Below, one piece after another: positions 10,591 to 22,683 of a DNA stretch of 64,000 nt. The DNA is from Oxyruncus cristatus (Eukaryota > Chordata > Aves > Passeriformes > Cotingidae). The notes beneath the pieces were generated by a model. The model searched no databases, had not been told where the DNA came from, and saw only the letters and a list, made by a program, of their open reading frames with translations. A program made the translations under genes and the position numbers. Numbering within the stretch: the first letter of the stretch is position 1; each line of letters opens with the position of its first letter. The stretch spans positions 1,365,109 through 1,429,108 of the forward strand of contig VXAY01002200.1 in NCBI GenBank assembly GCA_013399855.1, in the 5' to 3' direction.

Positions 10591-12883
10591 TGAATAACAA
10601 GTGCTCAGAAAGCTTCCCACATTTCCTGTAAGCATAAAGTATTAGCATGTCCTTCCAGGCAGTGGAAAATACTGAGCAAACTGAGAGACGTAAGAGTTGC
10701 CTGAAGGAGTGTATGACAAGTCTATCAGCACAGCACCGGTGGCTGTGAGTACGTCAGCTGCAGGGCTGACACGCAGCTACTGCACTGCCAAGGGCACTGA
10801 AGGATCCCGTGGATTCAAACGGGAAAGTACGTGTGAGGAAACAGCCACTCTGTGTATCCAGAGTGAGCAACAGCTTTGGTTTCAGAGTCAGGGTAGCGAT
10901 GATCCCCGCAACCATGCTCTGCTCTATCAGGACACCTGCTTCAGGACACATGGGTGTTGTTGGCAGGAGCACAGCCAAGTAGCAACACCACGAGAAGAGG
11001 GTACTCAAATGGGGAACTTGTTGCATCAGCTGGCCTGCCTTCCCACCACAGCAGATGATGGTTTTTCAAAAGTGACTGCATTTTCATGAGAAAGTTTAAA
11101 ATTACAGCAGGTCAGTGAGACTGAGCAGAGAAAACCAAGTAGTCCTTCTTAATTTAGTTACAGTGAAGCTGTGGCATTGCTGTGTGTGTGCTTTTCTAGC
11201 ACATTGGAATAGCTGCTGTAAAAGTGGTAAGGCTGCAAGCTAAAAGCCAGTGTTCAGACTGCACAAATAACTTCAGGTATAAGGTAGCTTTCAAAGCTAC
11301 GTGTTGTACAGCTTACGTGTTTTTTTTAACTCTAGAATTTCTCTAATGTTTAATTTCTTAAAAGGTAAAATAAAATTCAGTCATGGGACCCTATTTGTTT
11401 CTCAGTAGTGCTGAAACTTTTGATCCACTACAACAATCTCTCCTACCATGACATTCTCCTGATGGATTTAACAACACAGAAGTTATTTAGACATGAGCAC
11501 CCTAAATTCAGTTCTGTATCACAGAAGGTATTTTTGTCACGGTTTTGGGCTGTTGAGCACATGCTTCCTAGCTTCTCCCTATCCTCCAGAACACTCACTT
11601 TCTTCTCTCCAATTTGTGAGCTGTTCCCCAGCTTCTGTCCATCTGTTTTGCTGATTTTGTTGTTATTCCCAGGATACTGCACCCATTCCACGTTTTTTCC
11701 CTAGTCCTCATAACACAGACAAGGTAGCAAGGTACTTCAAGCTGTCTTGACACTAAGGTAGTGGCTGGGTATCCCAGCTGATGCTTGATTTTACAGCAGT
11801 GCTTTCCTGTAGCATGGAAGGAGCATGGAATAAAAAATCCTGCTCCACCTTTGTAACCCCCGTGGAGGACTATATAGATTCCAACAGAAATGAATGCCAG
11901 AGCAATGGATGGAGGAAATAAGCTGCCTGTGGCATTATCTCTGGGGAAATCAGGTTGTTGGTCCCTGTGAGACCTTAACCTGAGCATCTGCAAACTTCAC
12001 ATTTATTAAAAAGTCCACAACTGGTAAGTTTCCATGAAGTCATAGATCCCAAAGCATGAAGCTCTAGCATAAAGGGTGTAAAAACAAATGTGAAATCAAT
12101 GATGAAATGATATGTCCTCTCAACGTGCTCTAAAAAGTGTTTGAGACCCTTTTATTTTCTTTTTCTTCTTTTTATTTTTTTTCCCTAAATCAAAATCATC
12201 TTGGTTTTTAAACATACTGGGAAGAATTTGAGGTTTAAAAATTCAACTGTTACATCTTTTCACTCAAAAAAATATGTCCTGTGTGGAAAGCAACAGGCTG
12301 CTTTGATGATATAAAGAAAGAATTATTTAACTGCATCATATCAGGAACTGCACAATCTGTACTGCACTGTCTGATCATTCTAAATTCTGTACTACCTAAA
12401 ATGTTGTGGTTTAATATTTCTCAACATAATACTCACTTAGGTGTTTTAATATTTCTCAGTTGTACTGGAATATAACTGCAAAAGAGGGTGCACAGAAGAG
12501 ATTTTTGTTTTGTTTGTTTTCATTATTTTCAGGACTTGCTACACAAGCAGTGGGAACAAAACCAGCAACTAAATTTTAGGAAGCTGAAGTTTCTCTTTTT
12601 TGTTCATGGCTATATGAAATCTCTTTATTTCTGTTGTGCAGGTACCACAAGTAGCTGTAACTTCCCCACACAATTTCTGAATATTTTCTTACACATTGTT
12701 TTCATTAAAAAGAAAAGCTCTTTCACGTGTACAGTACTAATGAGAAGACTGTGACTTGGGCAGACGCTGAGGTATTACTTCCTGCAGCCTTGCCAATCCA
12801 AATACATTTCCTAGAACAAGTGGAGTAAAATTCCACTTACACAGCAAAGCAAATAGCTTTTCCACACATTCTTTTTAGCTTAC

Positions 12884-12990
12884 CGGACTTTTTTCCTTTT
12901 CTGCTTTCGAGACTGGATAATTTCTACAATGGCCTCTTCTTCATAAGTATGTCCACAGACCTTGTTTCGCACTGGCCTCCTCATTGCCAT
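12884..12990 (-). CDS. NSMCE2: NSMCE2 penultimate coding exon (SP-RING first half)
   Basis: A 107-base exon with an AG acceptor at 12992-12991 and a GT donor at 12883-12882 (CCG then GTAAGC). It encodes 35 codons plus two bases, including [20 protein letters not shown] and a basic run (SRKQKRKK). Cys and His in VCGHTYE are the first pair of SP-RING zinc ligands; in human NSE2 the equivalent pair (C185, H187) is needed for SUMO ligase activity. Substrates known for the family include SMC5/6 subunits and cohesin-associated proteins. The phase matches both flanking exons. The two in-frame ATGs near its start are ordinary internal codons, because the upstream exon reads in without a stop. Confidence 0.95.
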
Positions 12991-13303
12991 CTGTAATCAA
13001 TAAGGTTTGATTTCAAGGAACTGATAATGCCCATGAAAATGCTTCTTATGAGATTTTATGTAAAACAGCAGGAAGTGTATTTGCCATTCATACATGGCAT
13101 TCCAGTCAAATTACGGGATCAGGCCCTGCTTGGTAAACTGCATTCCTACTTACTGGGTTTTTTTCCCAAGCAATGTTGTTCTTCTCTGATAACGCTTCTA
13201 ATTTGTACTGCCTGTTTTTTAACAGGTACTGTTAATAAACCAACCAATGTAGAATATGAAATAACTATTTCCCATTCGATTATTGTAGCAGTGATAGCAT
13301 TAC
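12991..13303 (-). other. NSMCE2: NSMCE2 short intron
   Basis: A 313-base intron with GT (13303-13302) and AG (12992-12991) ends on the minus strand, phase 0. Nothing else is seen in it. The 94-codon plus-strand frame at 13027-13311 crosses the donor and is a chance frame. Confidence 0.9.
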
Positions 13304-13404
13304 CTGTGTAATGGGACAAATAAAGTTCATCTGACTCCGAGTCACAGCTATATCTTCATCGATTTGTTCAATGGTCTCATTACCATCATCTGATATAGGA
13401 CGAA
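13304..13404 (-). CDS. NSMCE2: NSMCE2 coding exon before the SP-RING
   Basis: A 101-base exon: acceptor TTCTAG at 13406-13405, donor ACACAG then GTAATG at 13303-13302. Two bases finish an upstream codon, followed by 33 codons. The acidic stretch EQIDEDIAVTRSQMNFICPI matches the NSE2 linker (DEDI...TQSQ...F.CPIT in human) that leads into the SP-RING. The frame joins the next exon at phase 0 with no stop. The N-terminal coiled-coil part that docks onto the SMC5 arm would be encoded further upstream and was not found in this window. Confidence 0.94.
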
Positions 13405-13576
13405 CTAGAATGGGAAACAAGAAAAAATTTATTTAGTATTTAATTTGCCAAGCTCTATCTCCCAGTGATATCTAAGATGCCACAACATATTTCTGTACCA
13501 CTCCATGAATAAGACACTGCAAAAAATACTGTATTATACTCTATTTTAAAAAATGTGGATTTTCAGATGGTAACCA

Positions 13577-13579
<3 letters not shown>

Positions 13580-13611
<32 letters not shown>
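13580..13611. repeat. (TG)15 microsatellite
   Basis: Fifteen uninterrupted TG units, about 180 bases upstream of the 13404 acceptor in the NSMCE2 sense. In the pre-mRNA it is a CA repeat, a known binding sequence for hnRNP L. A splicing effect is only a possibility. Confidence 0.95.
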
Positions 13612-14255
13612 TTATTTACAACCAATCTAGAAAGGAGGGCTGGGAAGGAGAGCAAGATGGCCTGAAGATGTGCAAAGCCTCTGGTATTCACTGTTCAAGT
13701 TCACCAAAACCCAGTAACACGCAGATGAGTCCCCAAAATCTAAGAAAGGATGAAGTGGAGGAGATCTGGCAGATCTACTCTCAACATCAGTTCATATTTG
13801 AGTGTCATATACTATACAAATACACTGTATATCCTGTTTATATTGTTTATACTTTAAAACGAATTTGTACTATTTATCATAACACAATTTTGTAAGTGAT
13901 GCTGCTGTATTTTAACGAGACTGTAACTGGGGAAAAACAAGAGCCAAAAAGTGTTATGGACAAGAGAAATGTTACTGAAGCAACCTTAAGGGGGAGGGGC
14001 AGAATGAAATACTGACATCTCCCAGAAAACACCCGATGGCACAATGCCAGAGAATGAAGGGCAGACAAAGAGGAATAAATACACCTTGAGCTAGAGGAGA
14101 TGCAGGTCCCCACCTCTACCAGAAGAAGAAAGCAAGGTGTAAGCAACTCTGTGTACCCAGGGGCACACCAGTCCAGCATTCCATGCAGAAACTAATCAGC
14201 CAAAGTCAAAAGCTGAGACACAAGAGCAGCTAAAGAGGAGATATATATCTACATG

Positions 14256-14289
14256 GATAGATAGATAGATATATAGATACAGATATAGC
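14256..14289. repeat. GATA-type microsatellite
   Basis: Four clean GATA units followed by imperfect ATATAGATACAGATATAG. It is flanked on the left by a short AT-alternating run. Confidence 0.85.
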
Positions 14290-15099
14290 TAAGTATAACC
14301 TTAATGAAATGTATACATGTTGGTTTATATTCTTCTAACTTTGCAGTGTTATTTTAAATCTGGGCTCTTGGTTGAATGCATTTGTTTGTCTTTGTATCTT
14401 ATCTGGTAATAACAGCAAACTTAACACCCGCCATAGCTTTCCATTCCTTTGGGGCAGTTCTGCAATGTTTTTGCAGCAGTGCCCTCGGGTGCAGTTCTCA
14501 AGGTGTCCCAAGGTAAGAGAACATTTTTCTCTCTGGGTGCACAAGCTAGTTTGTAATGCAGCAACACAGCACTGGATGACATCCTTCAGTACCTGCGTTG
14601 GCTTTGACTGCCAAGGGAGGAGTGAGGAACACAGGTGAACATGGAGGGTTTAGAGTTACTTCATGATTCGTCTTCTACAGTGTCTCAGCCTGGGTTCCCT
14701 GTGCTGCTCTTGCACACTCTCAGCCGATCTTTGCATCTCTGCATTGCTGGCATTCAGCCTTCCACATCTATTAAGGACCAGTGTTTCCTAACTTATGGTC
14801 AGTCCTGCGTGCCTGTCTAATACCATCACCTTCCGGATGATAACAGCAGACACCATTTGTGGAGCAACCAAAATCTCTCACACCCAGTTCTGGACTGAGC
14901 ACACTGCCCTGTGAGCCAGCACAGCTCTGGCTGAGGTACTCTGGGCACTGGTGTTGCAGCCATCGCTCTACCACAGCACCTCGTGGTTGCCAGGTCTATT
15001 TCCATACTTCTCCTTCCTCCTTAACAGAGCTTGCTCTTCTTTCCTTTCCAATATTCAAAGCATTCAGGAATGTTTCTGACACAGCTACTCTGACCCCAG

Positions 15100-15174
15100 G
15101 TATTGGGGTTGGAAAACTAGATGATCTTTAAGGTCCCCTCCAACCTGAACCACTCTAGAATTCTACGATTCTAC
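15100..15174 (+). mobile_element. CR1 LINE 3' end, short truncated copy
   Basis: It contains the diagnostic avian CR1 3' end (GGGGTTGG...ACTAGATGATCTTTAAGGTC...CCAACCTGAACCA) and a decayed tail of ATTCTACG units. It is 5'-truncated to about 75 bases, as is typical of CR1, and has no coding capacity. Confidence 0.9.
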
Positions 15175-18100
15175 TCCTGTAAATACCAAAGGAATATTCA
15201 GGCAAGCATCATGGATATTTCTGCGCCTGTTACTAAGGCCTCATTCAATTGACAGGGTGTGGATTCTGGGGGAAAAGGAGTTCAAATGTCTAATGTCTAT
15301 AACAATTTCAAGGCTTTAATCTCCGAGAATATTAACATACCTTCTGACCCCCTAACAAAAGCAAGCACTTGCAAATCAGAAGAAAAAGGTGGGCACAATT
15401 TAACAGTAAGTACCAAAACCACGATGGTATGGACACCAGAAATAGAACTGCAGCAGTCAGTTTTCAGAAAAAAACCCTCTGTCACATGTTAATCTTAGAT
15501 TGCTCATATATAAGGTTTATTCTACCATAAGGACATAATATTTGAAGTAAACACAGCTTTTGGATGGAAAAAGTGGGGCTTTTTAATGAAGGTTTTCAAA
15601 TAAAAAGCAATGGTGAAAAATCCCACTGAGACAGCAAGGCTAAGCAATATTGTAAATATTGGTAGGTACCAGCTATGGCACAGGATGCTTTAAATATCAT
15701 GCTGATTTTTTTTCTATGAGTAATGCCAACAAAGAACAAGAGATTCAGAATTTCCTTAAGTCCACATATCTGCAAATTTTGGTATGCTGCAGCTCTAATC
15801 TTTCCTGTGGAAAACATCTGGAAACTCACATTTTTCTATGTTGTACTTTGTCTCGCCCCATGAACTTGGCATGTAGTTCCAGTGTGTCAGGGCAACGTGT
15901 CAATCGATGTTAGAAAGCATCAGCACTAGCAAGATCTAGGACAGGGGATTGCTTACAAAGGATAATTTATTTTTTTATCAATATTTAGATCCCAAGGAAG
16001 GTGGGAGAAGTTTTAAAGTGTGGGGCTTGTGCCTGTGACTTTACTTCTGAAGCTCAGCCCTATAAGTTAGGCATATAAACGGCTTTTTCGGGAAGAGTAT
16101 TCACCTTGTGCAGCACCTTCTGACTGCTAAGGAGTCACCACTTCCCTCACAACTTCTGTGTCTGCTCCCTTAGGCACCGACACAAGAATTTGGGAGACTA
16201 TGGTGAAGCCTCCAAGTCTGAAAATGTAAGCTCAAGCTTAGGTACTGGTGCTTGAGCCTCCCATGAAGGCTTCAGGTCTTTAAATTATGTGGGCTAAATC
16301 ACAGGCTGGGGTAACTTCTTTCCCGTACTGGCTTTGGAGGTGATTTAGAAGCCTCATGTTTACTGGTTGAAATTCCATGAGTTGAGACCTGCTCCTTGTA
16401 GGTGGGGTATATTAATCTTCCTGGATTCAAATTGTCCTCTTGCTACAAGCTTATCTGAAACACTTCAGGTTGCACTTCATTTGCACTGATTTTGTATACA
16501 GTCTACCAGAGTGGGGCCCTGTTTTCAAGGGGTGATCAGAGCACAAATGAATCATTATTTAAAATATTTCCTTCTCATAAGCAGCTAATATTTTTACTGA
16601 TAAATATGCAAGACTGGGATGATGCAAGTGATACCTCAAGCATGTCAATAGCAAATTAGCATAAATCAGATAAACCACCCACAGATTTGTTGTTATTGCT
16701 TGATGTTCTACATTAGAGGAGGATAGAGGAGAGTAATTTTTACAGTGACAGTAAATTTTGCAGTGATTACACAAGACACACACATACATCCCAAACCGGT
16801 CAGTAAGATGCTCTAAATTGTAGATCTGTACATGTAAACTCATATTGGAAGATGTTTTCATTAAGGGCAGAGGCATTTTTTACCAAATGAAATGTGTAAA
16901 AGTATGGAGGATCTAAATTGCAAGTCTGACTATGCTATAGAAAGAAGAAATAAAAACACTGAGTCATGCATATTTCAGCTACGTCCGGTTACATTTTGGT
17001 AAAATTGAGTTTTCCTTGCAAATTAAAACCAGACACAGAAAACACTGTTATTGTTCCTGAAATTCAGATGTTGCCTTAAGTAACAGAAGTGCATACCTCT
17101 ATTTTGGTAGTCTGAGAGATCACATTTTAAGCATCCTAACAGTTTCTAGTTTTCCATTCCAGCCAACTGAGATTTGTTATGAGTATTAGTAACACATTTT
17201 CTATCTGGCTATCTCAGCAAGATGTTTACAGCTGATTAGTGCCCACTGTTGTAATAAAACTGCATTCTCATAAAGGTTTCTATTTTTGGTAACACATCAT
17301 AATGAATTCTGCAACTGCCAACTGTTTTTTTACTTATTCAATTTTAATTAAAAGCTGGTAGTACTTTATATCTCTATCACTTTCATCTCTTGATAATATT
17401 GTGACTAATATGCCTTAGCTCAGTTTTTACCTACTCTGCTGAGAGAAACTGGGAACTTTTAAGCCAACTTTTAAAAATAGGAAAACTACAGTGCGGAGAC
17501 ATTAACTGCTAGATTGTGACTTATATTAAGCATGGATAGCATACATGTTGAAAAAACATGAGAAGGAATGTTGAGATCCTCTGCTGTCTGCTCACTGCTC
17601 ACAGTGCCAGCAGTGCCCTCTCCATTCCTGTTTCTCTAACCTGGCCCTCAGTGAATACATGTCACAATGTAAACTTAACTGATTTCTTTCCTTTTGTGCT
17701 GGGCTGTTCTGCCTTCTCACCTGCCACCAGTCAGACACTAATCCTGGAAATCAAAGGATAATGTTAAGCATGTGGGACTGAGTCTTTGTAAGCCTGAGCC
17801 ACCAGACAGACAAGGCCTTGGCTCCCAAGAGGGTCTATTGTGCTGCCGACTCCATAGAAATAACAGCAACTCATCCAGGCTGGGAAAAATCCTATCTCTG
17901 AGAGCTCCAAGAAAAACATGAATGTTATGAGGGCAAGTCAAATGCCAAGTGTTCCTGCCAGCAGGGAACAGAAAGTAATGGAAGGTGGGGGAGGTGAAGG
18001 ACATCATCACATCCAACAGTTGTTCTCTAAGAGTCAGAAGGCATCTGGGATGAGGAAGGGCTAGGGACAAGTCCAAAGGAAGGATTTGACACTGCCAAGA

Positions 18101-20253
18101 CCACCCTGGGCAATGCTTAAAAGTAGGTCAGCATGCCCATTACTGCTCTGAATTTGGGTTAGTCTTCAGATCCAGAGAAGCAGACCAGAACAACTGCCCA
18201 GTGTCCTTCTTGTGGGATGGATCTGCAGTAAATGCTGCAGGAGCAGTGAAAGAAGAGGGGAAGCACAGAATACCTTCCTGGCTAACCTTCCTAGTCTCTA
18301 GCAATTTGTGGCCAAGGACTTCCTGAGTCAGAGCTAATGTCAGAGCTAGTATCTTTGCCTTTAATAAGCCCTGGAGTTTTCCTCCAATGAATTTGTCTAA
18401 ACTTGGAGAGGGGAATTTCAGCCTGGACCTTTCGGCTTGATTAGAGACAGTTATCTTTGCTAGAAAGGTTAGCAACAGCTTAATTTTCCTTGAAAATTAC
18501 TGCAGAAGCTGCAGGTTACAGTTTAATTTGATTTTTAAGAGGGAAAATAAGATGTGCAAGCTACAGCTGCAGTCAAACAGTTCAAAGGCTTTCTGCTTTT
18601 GCCAGAGGCATGCGATAGTTTAATTTGCCAACCAAGCCAAACTAGGCTTTGCACTGAAGTACATTACAATTTGATTACTTGCTGGTGTTGCAATACAAAG
18701 TTGATCTAAGGAAGGTGGCCTCTAACATGTTGCTCTAGATTGCAATTGCAAATTTTCTTGCTCCTGTCCAGGCCAAGCAACTGGCTGGTAATTTACTGCC
18801 AAGTGCCTTGTATGTGCCCTGTTTTACAGATACTTGTGTAAAAAGTATAGACATGCATTTGGTCAATCCAAAATAATATTACATTCCTGTAAATATAAGC
18901 CATTCTTATTTTCCTGGAACATGAAAAAGAAATTAGATGAACAAATTAGCAAATTGCTAGTTCCTTTACATAATGGTAGGGAAGGAAAGGATAGTCTCCT
19001 TTCCACTAAGCAACAATGCTCTAAAGACTCCTTTAATGTCATCAAAAATTCACAGCACTTGCGTATTTTACAGTACTTTGTCCCACTAAGCCACATATCT
19101 TTTAAAATACATTATTCTATCTGGGAATACTGTTCCCATTTTATTCTTTCACTAATGGGTAGAGCTGCTTGATGCTAGTTTTCCAGAATCACTTTACAGT
19201 GAAGAGAAACTGTGATTTGATGGAAATGTTATGGGACACTCGTTACAGAAATGTAAGTGAAGGAGATGGAAAGACACTTGCAGCTAGATACAATTTGCTG
19301 TTTAGTATATTAATAAATAAAATGTGATTACAAATCCTAGGAAAAAAAATCTGTAACAAAACAAACTCCAGAGGTGCCCTGCAAAACCTTCAGTTCACAC
19401 GCTACTCAAAGTGAGACATAAGACATCAACTGTGCCTTTAGACTTTGGGAAATTCAGACTGTTGTGCAGTGGGAGCTGTGTCTAGAAATGTGAACAGAGA
19501 GAATATCTTCGATTATAAACCACACAACTCAAACAGTTTGGTAGGCAAACACAGGGGCAGCTTTCTTGCTCCCTCTGTTATTGCAAAGACACATGATAAA
19601 TCCGCATTTCAAAGCCCATGGATGACATTTAAAACTGCAGTTTCCTCATCGCTGCAGCCTGGACTCAATCTGAAGAAGCTCCTGGGGGAGATGAAGATCA
19701 CCTAAACATATGTCATGGTGGGCCATCAGGAAGCTCAGAGGAGCCACTATTTCTGAAAATCTAAGGTGGCCATATTCTTCCATCCTAACTACCATCACCC
19801 ACAATGGCATGTAAACTTAAGAGGCAAGTGAAGCACCAAAGACTTGCTGAAAATAAACTGAACTGATAAACAGACTGTTTAAATGACCAAGAAACTCTAG
19901 GTCTACATGAAACTGTGCCAGGCATGTGAAAATGGAGCAAAAGCATTAAGGATGACACAAGCAAAGCAAGACCAAAACTGGAATATCTTATGAGGAAAAA
20001 ATACATCAGACACAAGCTACTAAATTGCAAATATATGTAAAGAGCATTTTTATTACTTGGGCTTTCTCCTGCTCTTCAGAAGAAAAAAGGCTGAGCAATC
20101 ACTGCTTCATGGAGTAGGATGTATAAAGGCAATTTCCATGCTTAGAGAGCATCATTTCATGTATAAGAGATGAGAAGAATATCACACACATTTAAAAAAT
20201 GAAGAAATTCACTCCAGGCACATGAAAGAAAAAGTTGCAAAAGATGCAACCAG

Positions 20254-20269
20254 AAAAAAAAAAAAAAAA
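20254..20269. repeat. Poly-A run (16)
   Basis: Sixteen consecutive A on the plus strand, directly beside the GTAAGC donor-like site of the cryptic exon candidate. In the NSMCE2 sense it is a poly-U run just downstream of that site. Confidence 0.9.
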
Positions 20270-20275
20270 GCTTAC

Positions 20276-20326
20276 CATTTCATTAGAAGATGAACCACTT
20301 TCCATTACTAACATTGTGGTCAGAAT
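20276..20326 (-). other. Possible cryptic exon in the NSMCE2 intron
   Basis: On the minus strand an acceptor (GACATTCCAG) and a strong donor (GAAATG then GTAAGC, followed by a T run) bracket 51 bases that are open in one frame and encode 17 residues including MESGSSSNEM. U-rich sequence just after a donor can aid U1 recruitment through TIA-1. The end vaguely recalls the Ser-rich start of NSE2, but the middle exons that would then be required between 13405 and 20276 were not found. It may well be chance. Confidence 0.2.
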
Positions 20327-22224
20327 CTGGAATGTCACTGATGCAATTCTAACCATCAAATGACATGAACATGCAGGGCTTGCCTACACAGGGAAGCTGT
20401 TGCAAAATAAGTGAGGGTGTGAATGCAGAATGCATTAACTATTTGGCATTAACTCAGTGTGTGGATGCTCCTATTCTGCACTAGGAGTGCCTTTTGGCTG
20501 TTTAGCCTAATCCACTTCCACACTGGACTAGAGGAAGGCACTGTTAATCCTGGGCAGGAGGAATGAGAGGACAGCTGTCGGTATTGACAGCGGTTTGGAG
20601 CCACATCTATTTATGCACGAATCCCTAGCAGTCCCTGGATGGCCTATTCTGTAAATTTAACTCAAATTTTCTCAGAACAGTCTGCCAAGTATTCTCTACA
20701 AGCCGAAATCATGTCTATGACATCTCTGAAGGAAAGGTAACAACGTGTATCTTGAAACTTCTACAGGTGGGGGTCACTTTGCCCATTTCACTGTTATTTG
20801 TTCATTCCTGAAGTCATTCACTTCTTAAAAGGTGAACTGGTGACATATTTTCAGGTGGAACAAGCTCCTGCTAGAAAACACTCCTGAACAGAACTGTTGC
20901 AGGGTAACAGAGGGACAGAAACCAAAAAGAGCAATGATCAGGCAAGTGGACAAGGTAGTGTTGGTCCCTGGCAGTCCATCCAACAGGCTGCCAGTGAGCA
21001 TGAACCAGTGAGCAGAAAAGCCCCTAGCAACCCCAAATGATCACACCTCTAGAAAATTACAATTCAGATTATCATTTCAATCTGCCTCTTGACATTCTCT
21101 TCACAAGACTTTTTGATAGAGACTTCACTGTTTTCCTATCCTAAACAGCTCTGCTGAAAACACCTTAAAAAACACCTTAAAATAACGTGCCCTGGTGCCA
21201 GGAGAGTAGTGAACACAGATGCATGGAGTGTGTCATGTGTTGGAGAATAGGCAGGAATATTTATGAGCTATACAGGGAGGGCATGAAGCTATAATCCCTA
21301 AACATTAACCAGATGATTTTGTGATTGGCAAGGATGACACCGACTCAGCAGCTTTTTGAAACTGCAGAGAGAGCACAGGAAAGAGCAATCTGTCACCTTT
21401 GAGTATGGGTAGGTTTACAGTACAGAAAACCAGCTTCACTGCCCCTTTCACCCAAAGGAAGCTGGACAGATGGATATGCCTCTCTTTACCAGGAAAAGAC
21501 AGATGTACAATACCACTCTTGAATAAAGACATGAGTACAAATAAGAAAAAGTGAGAACAAAATGATAGGAGCAAAATACTATTCTTTCCACACCCTAAAG
21601 TCTGATGTTAAAGCACTTGAAAGAAACTTTTAGGTGAGATATTTTATTTCATTAATGAAGACAGCATTTGCAATTCTGTTCTTAGTGATGCACTTCGATC
21701 CTTCAAAGCACTTTCTAAAACTCTTACCTACTTCCAAAATGAATTTACCTCATTTAGAAATATAACATCAAGTGAATATAATTCACAGTACAGTGAAGCA
21801 CTATATATATATCCACATAACCTTTTGGAGCTTTATAATTAAGATGCATAAGGAGAGAAGTCATGTTCATTTCCCAAACTTTTTCTACAGAAATATTTTT
21901 TTCCCCCTGCATTTTACATATAAACTTTACCACTCCAGTTATTCTGAATTCTCTAGTTTTGCACTGCCTGGAATGCCTCTGCTAAGATGGCCCCTGGGAT
22001 GGGCAAGAAGAGCCTGTCACTGCTCTTCTTGTGAAGAGCACTTGTCTTGGGGCAGCATCTCCTGCTCTGCTCCGGCCTTCGGTCACCAGCCCATGGCCCC
22101 AACAACCTCCTTAGAAGAAGAATTTTCCTAAAGCAACAAATCATTTGTAGAAATACTGACACCCAATTCCTTCTTTTCTTAAACACAAAGCACTGTAAAA
22201 AGAGGTCTATTATACTACCGTGAC

Positions 22225-22335
22225 CATTTCATTGGTGGAAAGCTGAGGCAAGGGCAGGAATACATCCAGAACCACCAGCACATTGTGTGTGCAAGACCAT
22301 TGTCTTTCCCATTAGACTACACTGCCTTGCCCCTA
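22225..22335 (+). repeat. Possible MIR-like SINE remnant
   Basis: GCTGAGGCAAGGGCAGGAA followed about 80 bases later by CATTAGACTACACTGCC recalls the MIR body and its 3' ACCACTACGCTATACTGCC. The match is weak and the middle is not recognisable. Confidence 0.3.
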
Positions 22336-22600
22336 AAGCTATGAACAGTTTCCAAATACATTTTAGTGAATGCATCACTTCCACACTAAAAGCAAAAAAT
22401 ACAACACAGAAACCAGTATCTTCTAGTAATTGCACAATATCTGGTTGTTTATCTTGAGACGACAAACAGTTGCACGGGAGAACACATGATCATTTTCTGG
22501 TAAGTCATATTTCTAAAATAATGCTTCTTTGCTGAACTACATGAGAAAAGAAAAAGAAGTCAACATATAGTGAATATAAAACCAAAATAAATGAAACTGA

Positions 22601-22650
22601 GTTGTTGGGTTGGGGGTGGGTTTTTTGTTTGTTTGTGGGGGGGTTTTTTT

Positions 22651-22679
<29 letters not shown>
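22601..22679. repeat. G/T-rich tract ending in a long poly-T
   Basis: A strand-asymmetric block: GTTGGGTTGGGGGTGGG, GTTT units, seven G, then 7 T, C and 28 T. The T run might be the poly-A tail of a minus-strand retroposed sequence, but no body is recognised beyond it. Confidence 0.85.

Positions 22680-22683
<4 letters not shown>

Larger units (their letters stand above)
9600..12883 (-). other. NSMCE2: NSMCE2 last intron
   Basis: This intron has a canonical GT donor (12883-12882) and AG acceptor (9601-9600) on the minus strand. Splicing here joins codons cleanly across the SP-RING. It holds a polypurine GGAA-rich tract (9801-9885), a MIR-like fragment (10515-10590), and open frames of 130 (10697-11089) and 132 codons (11595-11993, minus) that resemble no family I know. 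Nothing else is recognised. Confidence 0.85.

Noticed and set aside
10697..11089. 130-codon plus-strand open frame in the last NSMCE2 intron
   Set aside because: No recognisable domain, antisense to the gene, no promoter or splice context. The opposite strand is also open for 90 codons, which points to local composition.
18140..18475. 111-codon minus-strand frame in the NSMCE2 sense, checked as a missing exon
   Set aside because: No similarity to the NSE2 N-terminal helices and no clean flanking splice sites.
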